A stretch of 64,000 nt of DNA, from the NCBI GenBank assembly GCA_024758765.1, contig CP101406.1:4712001-4776000 (forward strand), in the 5' to 3' direction. Below, one piece after another: positions 44,960 to 54,245 of this stretch. A program made the translations under genes and the position numbers. Numbering within the stretch: position 1 is the stretch's first letter; each line of letters starts with the position of its first letter. The notes below the pieces were generated by a model that was not told the DNA's origin, did no database searches, and saw nothing but the letters and a program-made list of their open reading frames with translations. The DNA is from Mycobacterium sp. SVM_VP21 (GTDB taxonomy: Bacteria; Actinomycetota; Actinomycetes; Mycobacteriales; Mycobacteriaceae).

Positions 44960-47710
44960 ATGGCGATGATCGGGCGCGGCGACGAATTCGAGGCCATCAC
45001 CGTTGCCGCCGGCGCCGTGCGGCAACGGGGCGGCGCGCTGGTCATCGAGGGTGACGCGGGAATCGGCAAGACGACGCTGCTGACCGCGGTCGCGCAATGG
45101 GCCCACGGCAACCGATTCACGGTGTTGTCCTGCGCCGGAGTGCAATGCCAGACCAAGGTGGGCTACGCCGCGGTGCATGAGCTGCTGCATCCGATCCTCA
45201 ACCACGCCGACGCCCTTCCGGAGCACCAGCGGCGCGCCCTGCTGGGCGCCTTCGGTTTGGCCGAACCCGTCGAGGCCGGCCCCTTGCTCATCGGCGTCGC
45301 CGCGCTCGGACTCATCGAGGAAGCCGCCGCGCAACAACCCCTGATGCTCATGGTCGACGACGCGCACTGGCTCGATGGATCCTCGCTGCATGTCTTGACC
45401 TTCGTCGGACGCCGCTTGGCCTCCGCGCCGGTGCTGCTGCTGTGCGCGGCGCGGCCGAGGCTCGACGGTGAACCAGCCCGACTGGTGTCGTTGTCGCGGC
45501 TCGCCCTCGGGCCGGTCGATGACAAGACCTCCCGGGTCCTGATCGCCGACGCGATCACCGACGGACACGCGCTCAGCGAGCTGGCCCGGCGCCGGGTGCT
45601 GGCCGAGGCCGCCGGCAACCCGCTGGCCATCGCCGAACTGGCCAAGGCGGTGATGGCCACCGGCGGCGACCAAACGTGGGACGGTGCGACACCGCTGCCC
45701 ACCACCCGGCGCATCGAACGGGTCTTCCTCGAACAGCTCGACGCCGTCCCGGAATCCAGCCGTCAGCTGCTGGCGCTCATCTCGGCCAGCGATGGCACCT
45801 CGCTGTCCGAGGTACTCGATGCCGCGCGCCGCTTGGATCTGCCCGAAGCCGGCTTGGACCCGCTGGAACGCGCAGGGTTGATCACCGTCGGCGACGGTGC
45901 CCTGAAAGTCCGGCATCCCCTGATCCGATCAGTGGCCTACCGGGCAGCCACGTTGTCGCAGCGGTCGGCGTTTCATCGAGCGCTGGCCGAGGCCGCCACG
46001 GACCCGGCACGCGCCGTATGGCAGCGAGCGACCGGCGCCTACGGCCCCGATGAGCTCATCGCCACGGAACTGGAGTCGGTAGCCCAGTTCGCCCAAGAGC
46101 GCGGCGCGAACACCGAGGCCACCGCGGCGTGGCGGCGCGCCGCAGTGTTGTCGCCGACGCCGGATCGTCGGGTGCGCCGGCTGGTGAGCGCCCTCGAGCC
46201 TGCTTGCCGAGCCGGGCTGACCGCTGAGGCGATTGACATTCTCGACGAGGCTGAACCGCAGGCCACGGACCTGCAGGACCTCTTCGAACTCGCCTTCGCA
46301 CGATTCACCCTCGGTGTCACCTCTGGAGTCGTCGCACCGCCGATCCCCGACTTGGTGGCATTGGCCGATAGGTTCGGCGCCGACGACGCGCCCGAGCATC
46401 GAAGCACCCAGATCCGACTGCTGGCCGCCGCCGCGGCGCAGTGCCGGATGCACGGCCTCGACGACGCCGACCGCCACCTGGTGGCCGACCGACTGCACGA
46501 ACTCGAGAGCCTCGGCCACCCTGCCATCGACGTCGCCCTGGCGACCATCGAAGACACCAAATACGCGCGGCAGTTCCGTTCCCACGCCAGCGCGCTGCAC
46601 GCCGCAGCCGGCGACGACACCACGGCATTGATGTCGATGGGCCTGGCGGCCGAATCGGCATCGGATCTGCCGACCGCGCAACAGTGCTGGAGTAGCGCGA
46701 TTCGGGCCTCCCGCCGGGCCGGCGCACCCACCATCGAATGCGAGGCACTGCGCGGATTGGCGCGATCGCAGATCATCGCCGGCCGGCTCACCGAGGCGAC
46801 GATCAGCGCCCAAAGCGCCTTGCGCATCGCCACCGACGCCGACATGTCGCTGAGCATCGGAGCTGCCGCCGCGCTGCTCGCGCGGGCCCACGCCTGGAAA
46901 GGGGAGACCAGATCGGCGCAGCAGGCGCTGGGAACCGCGCGCCAATATCTACCTGCGGGCACCCCGTTGCTGTGGTTTGACGATCTCGCTTGGGCCAGCG
47001 GACTTTTGGCGCTCACCAACCATGACTACGACCAGGCCTTCACCGACCTGTCACAGATGACCCGCGATCGAGGCGCCCGTCGTTGGGCTATCGCCGATCT
47101 GACGGAAGCGGCGGTGGCCAGTCATCACACCGAGGTCATCGGTGACCTCGTCGATGAGATCGCCACGCAGGCTACGACACTGGGTTCTGCACACGTACTG
47201 ATGCTCGTGCACCGCGGCCGGGCCCTGCTGGCCGGTACCGGCAGTGACGCGGAGGCCCACTTTCGCACCGCCCTCGCCGACGGCTACGCCGCCACCGAGG
47301 CCCCGTTGGAGTATGCCCGCACCCAACTGTCCTACGGGGAGTGGCTGCGCCGGCAACGCCGGATCGTCGACGCACGTACCCAGCTTTCGGCAGCCCTGCG
47401 GATGTTTGATTCGCGTGGCGCGGTGCCATGGGCGCAGCGGACCCGCGGGGAGTTGCGCGCCGCCGGGGTTCAGCTACCCGGCGAGGCGGTCTCCATCGAA
47501 GAGCGGGGCGCCGAACTGACCCCTCAGGAACTGCAGATCGCCCGGCTCGCGGCGTCTGGGCTGAGCAACCGGCAGATCGCCGACCAGATCTACGTATCGC
47601 ATCGCACCGTCGCAGCGCACTTGTACAAGATCTTTCCCAAGCTCGGCATTACCAGCCGCAACCAGATTCGCGATTCACTATCTGCCTGCGGCCTGTTGTT
47701 GCCTGACTAG
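44960..47710 (+). CDS. large ATP-binding LuxR-family regulator (LAL/MalT type)
   Basis: 916 residues. An AAA-type ATPase domain at the N-terminus has Walker A GDAGIGKTTL (31-40) and Walker B LMLMVDDAHWLD. The long middle is TPR-like helical. The C-terminus (852-910) is a LuxR/FixJ HTH: LTPQELQIARLAASGLSNRQIADQIYVSHRTVAAHLYKIFPKLGI. Such regulators act as ATP-dependent activators. No strong ribosome site is seen before ATG 44960 (or 44966). Its stop shares four bases with the convergent TIGR03086 gene (CTAG). Targets are unknown, perhaps the neighbouring dehydrogenases. Confidence 0.9.
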   Translation: MAMIGRGDEFEAITVAAGAVRQRGGALVIEGDAGIGKTTLLTAVAQWAHGNRFTVLSCAGVQCQTKVGYAAVHELLHPILNHADALPEHQRRALLGAFGLAEPVEAGPLLIGVAALGLIEEAAAQQPLMLMVDDAHWLDGSSLHVLTFVGRRLASAPVLLLCAARPRLDGEPARLVSLSRLALGPVDDKTSRVLIADAITDGHALSELARRRVLAEAAGNPLAIAELAKAVMATGGDQTWDGATPLPTTRRIERVFLEQLDAVPESSRQLLALISASDGTSLSEVLDAARRLDLPEAGLDPLERAGLITVGDGALKVRHPLIRSVAYRAATLSQRSAFHRALAEAATDPARAVWQRATGAYGPDELIATELESVAQFAQERGANTEATAAWRRAAVLSPTPDRRVRRLVSALEPACRAGLTAEAIDILDEAEPQATDLQDLFELAFARFTLGVTSGVVAPPIPDLVALADRFGADDAPEHRSTQIRLLAAAAAQCRMHGLDDADRHLVADRLHELESLGHPAIDVALATIEDTKYARQFRSHASALHAAAGDDTTALMSMGLAAESASDLPTAQQCWSSAIRASRRAGAPTIECEALRGLARSQIIAGRLTEATISAQSALRIATDADMSLSIGAAAALLARAHAWKGETRSAQQALGTARQYLPAGTPLLWFDDLAWASGLLALTNHDYDQAFTDLSQMTRDRGARRWAIADLTEAAVASHHTEVIGDLVDEIATQATTLGSAHVLMLVHRGRALLAGTGSDAEAHFRTALADGYAATEAPLEYARTQLSYGEWLRRQRRIVDARTQLSAALRMFDSRGAVPWAQRTRGELRAAGVQLPGEAVSIEERGAELTPQELQIARLAASGLSNRQIADQIYVSHRTVAAHLYKIFPKLGITSRNQIRDSLSACGLLLPD

Positions 47711-48255
47711 CCCGGTCGGCGGCCGGTGTAGGCGACGAGGCGATCCAGCGCGGCGGTATCGGTGTCGATCGCCACGGGATCGTCGAAGCCGGCGGTGCGT
47801 CGGCTCTCCGGGGTGATGAGGCGGCGCGCCAGACCTAACACGAACGTCGAGTGTTCGGCTGTGATCGCCAGCGGCCGGTGCAGTGCCTGAGCGAAATCCC
47901 ATCCGTGGACGACCAATTCGATCGACAACACGCCCAGCGCCAGCGAGGCCGGCATCAGCCGGTCACCGAGCATCACCTCGCCACCGATACCCCGCCGCTG
48001 CCAGGCTTCGATGGCCGTTGTCGCGGCCTGAACGACCCGTGCTGCCATACCAGCGCTGTCCGCATCTTCGGCTACCAGCGGCGCGGCCCCGGCGGCCGCC
48101 CCGACCATGGCGATGGTGCCGGTCAGGTGGTCACCGAGCGCGGCCACGTCAAACCCCGAGCACGGTGTCGGCAGCCGCAGCTGCTGGTCGGTCAGATCCG
48201 CCAGAACCGGGCGTAGCGCTGCCAACGCCACCTGCGCACTGGCCAATTCGTCCAT
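47707..48255 (-). CDS. TIGR03086-type protein (mycothiol-transferase / DinB-like metal-binding)
   Basis: 182 residues. The N-terminal LADLTDQQLRLPTPCSGFDVAALGDHLTGTI contains the TPC...D/W..L..H pattern of the actinobacterial TIGR03086 and maleylpyruvate-isomerase metal-binding group. Later come SIELVVHGWDFAQALHRPL with the second metal-binding His region. Members are four-helix DinB-fold proteins, some being mycothiol-dependent enzymes. The Trp of the usual W..LV.H is replaced here. It converges on the LuxR gene with a four-base overlap. The substrate is unknown; a thiol-dependent detoxification role is inferred. Confidence 0.82.
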   Translation of the reverse strand: MDELASAQVALAALRPVLADLTDQQLRLPTPCSGFDVAALGDHLTGTIAMVGAAAGAAPLVAEDADSAGMAARVVQAATTAIEAWQRRGIGGEVMLGDRLMPASLALGVLSIELVVHGWDFAQALHRPLAITAEHSTFVLGLARRLITPESRRTAGFDDPVAIDTDTAALDRLVAYTGRRPG

Positions 48256-48509
48256 TCTCGGCGGCCTCCTGGGTAGCGCTGATCGGGTACCACCGGATTG
48301 TGCGCGGACTCCCCGGCGTGCCGGTATAGGTCATGTGACTGTCCTGAGGCCGGCGCGGCCGACCTGGCCAGCACAGATGACGCGTCTCATGGTGCTGCCT
48401 TGGTGATTGCGAAGAGTGGTCATCATTCCGATGCCGCAGCCTTCGCTGGTCTGCTGTGCTGGATGTCAGCGGCTACTCGGCCGGCGCGACAGGCTAGAAA
48501 CGAGGACAC

Positions 48510-49535
48510 GTGGCGTCATATCGGGCTTACCAGGTCACCGGGCAACGTGAGTTCAGTCTCGTGGAACGCGAGCTGCGCGAACCCGATCATGATCACGTCA
48601 GGATTCGGACGCTGGCCTGCGGGGTCTGCCACAGCGATGTCCTGGCTGTGGAGGGGCAACGCCCCGATCCCACCCGGCCGGTGGTGCCCGGCCACGAGAT
48701 CGTCGGGGTCATCGACGCGGTCGGCGCCAACGTCGATCACCGGTGGCGAATCGGAGACCGGGTGGGCCTGGGCTTTCTCGGAGGGCCGTGCAATCAGTGC
48801 GACTCCTGCCGGCGCGGAGATTTCGTCAATTGCGAAGACCAACCCCAGCCCGGCACCACCGAGGACGGCGGATACGCCGAGATCGTCTATGCCCGCCCAA
48901 GCGGATTGGTGCGCATCCCGGAGGGCTTCGATGCCCTCACCGCCGCACCCCTGTTGTGCGCCGGGATCACGGTGTTCAACGCGCTTCAGGCCGGTCAGGC
49001 CCCGCCGAACACGCTGGTCGCTGTCCAGGGCATCGGCGGCCTGGGTCATCTCGGGATCCAATACGCCAAGAAAATGGGCTACCGCGTGGCGGCCATCGCA
49101 CGGGGGACCGAGAAGGCCTCGCTGGCGGCCACGTTGGGTGCCGACCACTATGTCGACAGCTCCGCCGAGGACCCCGGATCGGCGCTGACCGCCCTCGGTG
49201 GCGCGACGGCGATCGTCGCCACCGCTGCCAGCGGCGCGTCCATGGCCGGACTGGTCGCGGGGCTACGGCCGCGCGGGCGACTCATCGTGGTGGGCGCGTC
49301 CCCAGAGCCCATACCGGTGCAGACCGCCGATCTGATCTTCGGCGGGCGCAGCATTATCGGCAGCCTGACCGGGTCCGCCATCGACAACGAGGACAATCTC
49401 GCCTTCAGCATGGCCCACCAGATCGCGCCCATGATCGAGCCGTTGCCCTTCGAAGACGCGCCGAAGGCCTACGAGCGCATGATGTCTGGCCGCGCACGTT
49501 TCCGAGTAGTCCTGGACTACACCCTGTCCCGCTGA
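48510..49535 (+). CDS. zinc-dependent alcohol dehydrogenase
   Basis: 341-residue MDR alcohol dehydrogenase starting at GTG 48510. The catalytic zinc site is C40 (GVCHSD) and H62-E63 (PGHEIVG). The structural zinc cysteines C94, C97, C100 and C108 are all present. The Rossmann motif is GIGGLGHLGIQYA. The sequence resembles AdhA-type NAD(P)-dependent alcohol dehydrogenases. It is followed by a second paralogous enzyme 37 bases on, so they are probably co-transcribed. The 254 bases upstream hold no gene and should contain the promoter. Confidence 0.9.
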   Translation: MASYRAYQVTGQREFSLVERELREPDHDHVRIRTLACGVCHSDVLAVEGQRPDPTRPVVPGHEIVGVIDAVGANVDHRWRIGDRVGLGFLGGPCNQCDSCRRGDFVNCEDQPQPGTTEDGGYAEIVYARPSGLVRIPEGFDALTAAPLLCAGITVFNALQAGQAPPNTLVAVQGIGGLGHLGIQYAKKMGYRVAAIARGTEKASLAATLGADHYVDSSAEDPGSALTALGGATAIVATAASGASMAGLVAGLRPRGRLIVVGASPEPIPVQTADLIFGGRSIIGSLTGSAIDNEDNLAFSMAHQIAPMIEPLPFEDAPKAYERMMSGRARFRVVLDYTLSR

Positions 49536-49572
49536 CCACCGCTTTCCCCCAACCCCGACGAAGGAGCACCCC

Positions 49573-50604
49573 ATGGCTGCCACCTACCGTTCCGTCGAGG
49601 TCGCCCGGCCGGGTGGCCCCATCGAGCTGACTGACCGACCCGTGCGTGAACCCGGGCGAGGGCAGGTCCGTGTTCGCGTCGAGGCCTGCGGGGTATGCCA
49701 TTCTGACTCCCAGATCGCCGGCGGGCAACTGCCCGGCACCGTCTTCCCGGTGACCCCCGGCCACGAAGTGGCTGGCCACATCGAGGCCTTGGGTGCCGAT
49801 GTCGAAGACTGGCAGGTCGGTGATCGGGTCGCCGTCGGCTGGACAGGCTTCTACTGCGGAAGCTGCTACCGATGCCGCCGTGGGGATTTTGTGCACTGCG
49901 AACACGCCAAGGTCACCGGTGCGGCATTTCCCGGCGGGTACGCCGAACAGCTGATCGTTCCCCAGCCCGGCCTGGCCCGGATCCCCGACGCACTGACCGC
50001 TGTGGAAGCCGCACCATTGGCCTGTGCCGGGGTGACGATGTTCAACTCGCTGCGGCGCACCACGGCCCGCCCCGGTGACGTCGTTGCGATCCTCGGTATC
50101 GGGGGGCTCGGCCACTTGGGCGTACAGTTCGCCGCGCACATGGGATTTCGTACCGTCGCAATCGCACGTGGAAGCGAAAAGGCCGACATGGCGCACCAAT
50201 TGGGCGCCCACCATTACATCGACTCCACCGTCGATGACGTCGCCGGGCAGCTGCGCAAACTGGGCGGCGCCCGGGTGGTCGCGGCCACCGCGACAAACCA
50301 GCAAGCGATCAGCGCCACCATCGACGGGTTGGCCCCCCATGGTGAACTGCTCACCCTCGCCGTCCTGGACCAATCCATCCACGTCACCCCGTTGCAGCTG
50401 ATCAACAGCTCCGGAACGGTTCACGGCCATCCCGCGGGCGTGGCGGCCGACACCGAAGACACCCTCGATTTCGCCGCCCTGCACGGCATCCGGCCCTGGG
50501 TTGAACCGATTCCGCTGGAGGATGCCGCCGCGGGATACGACCGGATGATGCGCAACCAGGCACGCTTTCGGGTGGTGCTGACCATGCCGCCATCACCGGT
50601 ATGA
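49573..50604 (+). CDS. zinc-dependent alcohol dehydrogenase, paralogue of the preceding gene
   Basis: 343 residues. Catalytic C42 (GVCHSD) and H64-E65, structural C95, C98, C101 and C109, and Rossmann GIGGLGHLGVQFA match its upstream neighbour, as does the shared ending (YDRMMRNQARFRVVL against YERMMSGRARFRVVL). AAGGAG stands well before the ATG. The two genes look like an old tandem duplication with diverged substrate pockets. NAD(P)-linked alcohol/aldehyde interconversion is expected. It converges on the DUF302 gene. Confidence 0.9.
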   Translation: MAATYRSVEVARPGGPIELTDRPVREPGRGQVRVRVEACGVCHSDSQIAGGQLPGTVFPVTPGHEVAGHIEALGADVEDWQVGDRVAVGWTGFYCGSCYRCRRGDFVHCEHAKVTGAAFPGGYAEQLIVPQPGLARIPDALTAVEAAPLACAGVTMFNSLRRTTARPGDVVAILGIGGLGHLGVQFAAHMGFRTVAIARGSEKADMAHQLGAHHYIDSTVDDVAGQLRKLGGARVVAATATNQQAISATIDGLAPHGELLTLAVLDQSIHVTPLQLINSSGTVHGHPAGVAADTEDTLDFAALHGIRPWVEPIPLEDAAAGYDRMMRNQARFRVVLTMPPSPV

Positions 50605-50619
50605 CCGGTTACGGCGGCG

Positions 50620-51126
50620 CTATGCGCGCAGCGGCGAGGGATCTCCGCCCAGTGCGCCGATGAGCCCGGCGACCAACTCGTCGAGGTATTCACCGACTTG
50701 GCCAATGGCCGGGTTGCCGTAGCTGGCGAACAGCCGGCTCGGCTGGTCCAGCACCACGACCGTGTCGCCCGCGGCGGACTCGAAGAGCACCACCCGTAGC
50801 GGGGCATGCAACATCGCCGCGGGGTCGTGGCGATACATGCGTTCGGCGATGGTGTGGTTACCCATCAGGTACTGCACGGTGGGTAGTGCGGTCGCCGATC
50901 CTCTCATCGCTGCCGCGACGTCGGTGCTGAAGTAGCGCATGAACCCGTGGGGTGCGGCCATTTTGGCGATCTCCACCGCCGCTGCCCAGTTCGGTGCCGC
51001 CGCAAAGACGTCGTGGTCCACTACCGGCACGAGGCGTTCATACCGCTCGCGGACGTCGGGGAAGGCGCCCGGTAACGGAATCTGGATACGCCGAACGGCG
51101 TGCTCGACGATCGCGGGTTCAATCAT
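50620..51126 (-). CDS. DUF302-family protein
   Basis: 168 residues. The region APLRVVLFESAAGDTVVVLDQPSRLFASYGNPAIGQVGEYLDELVAGLI is typical of DUF302, a small alpha/beta fold seen alone or next to redox proteins. The family's conserved LG(N/P)P-like turn appears here as YGNPAIG. No signal peptide. It is the last gene of the minus-strand operon, 33 bases after the isochorismatase-like gene. Function unknown. A heme- or thiol-stress link has been suggested for DUF302 proteins elsewhere, but nothing here proves it. Confidence 0.8.
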   Translation of the reverse strand: MIEPAIVEHAVRRIQIPLPGAFPDVRERYERLVPVVDHDVFAAAPNWAAAVEIAKMAAPHGFMRYFSTDVAAAMRGSATALPTVQYLMGNHTIAERMYRHDPAAMLHAPLRVVLFESAAGDTVVVLDQPSRLFASYGNPAIGQVGEYLDELVAGLIGALGGDPSPLRA

Positions 51127-51159
51127 GGCTCCTCCGCACTCCCGTGGATGTTGACTCGC

Positions 51160-51828
51160 TTACCGTGACGGCCCCGCGCCCGCGGTCATCATGGCGAGGA
51201 TGTCGGCGGTGGGTAGGACCGCGTGGGCGAGGTAGCGGTAGTTGATCAGGGCCGCCTGGTAGCCGTCGCCCCAGTCCGGGTGCCGGGGGCCGGCAACCGC
51301 ATCGACGGCGACTGCCACTTCGAAACCGTCCTCAAGCAGGTGGCGCAGGTGCGACTCCACGCACATATTGGCCAGCATGCCGCCCAGAACGACGCGGCGA
51401 CAGCCGCTTTTACGCAGTTGGAGCACCAGGTCGTTGGTCTGCGGACCGAACACCTTGTGCGGGCTGACAACCGTGGTGCCCGGATCGCTGATGTACGGCT
51501 TGAACTCCGGCAACCAATCAGCCCCCGAATCGGCGAAGCCGGTGAGGTCCAGCGCTCCGGCGCGGGCAAACGTGCCGCTGGCGAACTCGGCGGTCTCCAG
51601 CGGCCCGTTGAACAACCACCGCGAGTCGGACGGATAGAAGTAATGCGGCGAGATGAACAGTGGATAGCCAAGACGCACAGAGGTATCCATGATGTCCACC
51701 ATGTGGGCGACGGTGCCGTTCTCGGTGACACTGGCGCCGACGACGGCCCAGTTGCGGCCCGCCGGGCTCAGCACATCGATCTGAGGATCGATGAATACCA
51801 CGGCGGTGTCCTGCGGATTCATCTTCAT
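51160..51828 (-). CDS. isochorismatase-family cysteine hydrolase
   Basis: 222 residues from ATG 51828 (MKMNPQDTAVVFIDPQIDVL). The catalytic triad of the family is visible: D14 (FIDPQ), K125 (SPHKVFG) and C156 (MLANMCVESH). Such enzymes hydrolyse amides or vinyl ethers, such as nicotinamidase-like or isochorismate substrates. The ATG overlaps the stop of the flavoprotein gene (ATGA). Co-translation with an RclA-like oxidoreductase suggests action on an oxidised or N-chlorinated amide-type compound. That is speculation. The upstream frame to 51966 is within the neighbour and not used. Confidence 0.87.
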   Translation of the reverse strand: MKMNPQDTAVVFIDPQIDVLSPAGRNWAVVGASVTENGTVAHMVDIMDTSVRLGYPLFISPHYFYPSDSRWLFNGPLETAEFASGTFARAGALDLTGFADSGADWLPEFKPYISDPGTTVVSPHKVFGPQTNDLVLQLRKSGCRRVVLGGMLANMCVESHLRHLLEDGFEVAVAVDAVAGPRHPDWGDGYQAALINYRYLAHAVLPTADILAMMTAGAGPSR

Positions 51829-53207
51829 TTGCGCATTCCCAACAGTTGGTTGAAGCACTCCGACATCGAGGGGTGGGTGTAGATCTCGTCGCGCAGCTGC
51901 GCGGCGGTGATACCGTGCCGCATTGCCAGGGCGACGATGTTGATGACCTCGTGCGCGTCGTGGCACAGCAATGCCGCGCCGAGGATCTTGTCGGTGGCGG
52001 CATCCACGACCACCTTCATGATTCCTTCGGTCTGGTCGACGATTCGTACTCGCGCGACGGTGGCCAGCTCGACCACCGAGCTGGTGGCGACGTGGATGTC
52101 GTAACCTGCAGTGCGCGCCTGGGTCTCGGTCAATCCGACGCGCGCCAGCGGTGGGGTTAGGAACAGGCAGTTGGGCACCGCGCGGCGCTGCGCGGCGTCC
52201 CTGGGCGAGGCGGCGCCGGTGAGCTGATCTAAGACGATCCGGTAGTCGTCCAGGGAGATGTAGGTGAACTGCGGCCCGCCGGTGACATCGCCAATGGCGT
52301 AGACGTGCGGCTGGCTGGTAACACGATGGTCGTCGACGACGACGGCGCCGGTATCGGTGACCTCCACCCCAACGCGGTCCAGATCCAGGCCCGCGGTGTT
52401 CGGAGTGCGCCCGAGCGCGACCAGAACCGCATCGGCGTCGACGGTGGTGGAGCGCCCGTCCACCAGGTAGCTCACCCGGGCCGTCGGCGGTGCGCCGGGG
52501 CGAAGGATCGTCTGCACCCCCGCCAGATTGACGCCCGTTTCGATCCGAACGCCGCGGGTGCCCAGCAGGGCACGTGCGGCCTCGGCGACCTCGGGATCCT
52601 CCTGCGCCAGCACCGCAGGCCGCTGCTCGAGGACGGTGACCGCGGACCCGTACGCGGCGTACATCGAGGCGAACTCCAGACCGATGTAGCCGCCGCCGAG
52701 CACCACGAGGCGATCGGGTCGAGACGCCAGCCGCAGCAGTTCCGTGCTGGAGACCGCCACCGGGCAGTCCGCCAGACCGGGCAGCTCCGGGAGGACCGGC
52801 TGTGAACCGGTGCCGATCACGATGCGGCGGGCAGCCACGCTGACCTCACCGCCATCGGTGTCCACCCGCACGGTGTTGGCGTCGAGGAACCTCGCCCGCC
52901 CGGTCAGCACCGTTACAGACGGGATCGACGCCAACGCAGCCAGGTTGGCGGCACGCAGACCGGCGGTGATTCGCTCGGTAGCGGCGACCGCTTCGGCATA
53001 GGACGGTGCACCCGATGCCCGCTCACCACGGTGCACCAGCGATTTCGTCGGGACGCACCCGGTGTTGATGCATGTGCCGCCGTACATGCCGGCCGACTCC
53101 TCGACCAGCACTACGCGTTGGCCGCGTCGCCCGAGGTCGGCCGCCAAGGTCTTGCCGCCCTTGCCGAAACCGATGACCAGCAGATCGGCATCGATTGCCA
53201 CGGTCAC
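51825..53207 (-). CDS. FAD-dependent pyridine nucleotide-disulfide oxidoreductase, RclA/mercuric-reductase-like
   Basis: 460 residues from GTG 53207, which overlaps the stop of the upstream hydrolase (GTGA). The N-terminal FAD motif is VIGFGKGGKTLA, and redox-active cysteines are C46 and C51 in GGTCINTGCVPTK. A second nucleotide motif is VVLGGGYIGLEFA, followed by YAIGDVTGGPQFTY. The C-terminal HPSMSE has His near 445. The FGKGGKT start and the HPSMSE ending recall E. coli RclA, a copper- and hypochlorite-linked flavoprotein. No extra N-terminal heavy-metal domain and no C-terminal Cys pair of MerA are present. RclA-like is therefore preferred over mercuric reductase. Confidence 0.88.
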   Translation of the reverse strand: MTVAIDADLLVIGFGKGGKTLAADLGRRGQRVVLVEESAGMYGGTCINTGCVPTKSLVHRGERASGAPSYAEAVAATERITAGLRAANLAALASIPSVTVLTGRARFLDANTVRVDTDGGEVSVAARRIVIGTGSQPVLPELPGLADCPVAVSSTELLRLASRPDRLVVLGGGYIGLEFASMYAAYGSAVTVLEQRPAVLAQEDPEVAEAARALLGTRGVRIETGVNLAGVQTILRPGAPPTARVSYLVDGRSTTVDADAVLVALGRTPNTAGLDLDRVGVEVTDTGAVVVDDHRVTSQPHVYAIGDVTGGPQFTYISLDDYRIVLDQLTGAASPRDAAQRRAVPNCLFLTPPLARVGLTETQARTAGYDIHVATSSVVELATVARVRIVDQTEGIMKVVVDAATDKILGAALLCHDAHEVINIVALAMRHGITAAQLRDEIYTHPSMSECFNQLLGMRK

Positions 53208-54055
53208 CCCCGTTCCGCGGCCAGAAAGCCGAGGACCTCGCGGGTGAAGTCTTCGGCATGCTGGAACAGAAAGCCATGCCCGGCATCGCTGTAGAGGACC
53301 ACCTTGGCGTTGGGGAGCCGGCCGGCCATCGCGAAACTGCCGTAGGCGTCGATCATCCGGTCGTGGGCACCGTTGGCCACCAAGGCTGGGATTGCGATCT
53401 CGCCCAACCGATCCCACACACGTGATCCGGTCGACGCGATCACCGCCAGCTGCGCCTTCATGGTCTCCAGCGACACCGGGACATGGCCGGCGGCCTGGGT
53501 GCGGGCATCGAGTCGGCGCAGCGACTGCACGCCGAGCTGATGTGCGTCGGCGCTGTCGGGGAAGAACAGGTAGAGGAAATCGTCGTCTTCGTTTGCCGGT
53601 TTGGTCGCCACCTGCCAGATGCGGGGATCGGGTTGTGGCATACCCGGTACGCCCCCGCCGGGGGAGCTGCCGGCGACGATCAGGCGGCGCACCAGATCGG
53701 GGCGTTGCAGCGTGGCGGCCTGCACGACGATGCCGCCCAATGACCAGCCCAGCAGGTCCACCTCAGCGAGCCCGAGAGCTTCGACGAACTCGATCAGACC
53801 GCCGGCCAACGCGTCCATCGTGGTCGGGGCGACGCCGCCGGTCCTGGCGTGACCGATGTTGTCGAAGATGATGACATCGCGTTCGGCGGCCAGCCGGTCC
53901 AGGAACGCCGGATCCCAGTGGTCCATGGTGCCGCGGAATCGCAACGCCAACACCAGCGGAACGCCCGACCCCGTTCCGAAGCGGCGGTAGGCGAACTGTG
54001 TCTTAGCGGAGTCAACGTAGCGGGTGCTGGCCCGCGACGAGAGTGATTGCGTCAT
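53204..54055 (-). CDS. alpha/beta hydrolase
   Basis: 283 residues. Nucleophile S105 in LLGWSLGGIV, acid D in NGAHDRMID, and His in SDAGHGFLFQH complete the hydrolase triad. The oxyanion HGxx motif is changed (LALRFRGTMDHWDP), as in non-canonical haloperoxidase or prolyl-aminopeptidase-like members. It is the first gene of the four-gene minus-strand operon (hydrolase, flavoprotein, isochorismatase, DUF302). The 190-base region upstream, shared with the divergent hydrolase at 54246, should hold its promoter. Substrate unknown. Confidence 0.87.
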   Translation of the reverse strand: MTQSLSSRASTRYVDSAKTQFAYRRFGTGSGVPLVLALRFRGTMDHWDPAFLDRLAAERDVIIFDNIGHARTGGVAPTTMDALAGGLIEFVEALGLAEVDLLGWSLGGIVVQAATLQRPDLVRRLIVAGSSPGGGVPGMPQPDPRIWQVATKPANEDDDFLYLFFPDSADAHQLGVQSLRRLDARTQAAGHVPVSLETMKAQLAVIASTGSRVWDRLGEIAIPALVANGAHDRMIDAYGSFAMAGRLPNAKVVLYSDAGHGFLFQHAEDFTREVLGFLAAERG

Positions 54056-54245
54056 TTTTGCGAGGTCCTACCGGAGCGAGTGGTTGGTGCGGGTCATAGG
54101 TCACCGCGGTCCGGTTTCGATGGTGGCTCGCGGTCAGCGCGTGGGGCCATAGGCACATTGACTGCTGTTTCGGCGCTCGGCACCGGTCCCAGTCCTTTGG
54201 CTGAGTTCACCGTTGCAGGCCGCACCGTCTCGCTAACCTCGATAT

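Noticed and set aside
44315..45916. 533-codon minus-strand open frame
   Set aside because: It covers the HxlR gene and the ATPase domain of the LuxR gene in the wrong frame or strand; Gly/Arg/Gln-rich shadow sequence.
51825..53207. Mercuric reductase (merA)
   Set aside because: No N-terminal heavy-metal domain, no C-terminal vicinal cysteines, and no merR/merB genes; RclA-like is the better reading.
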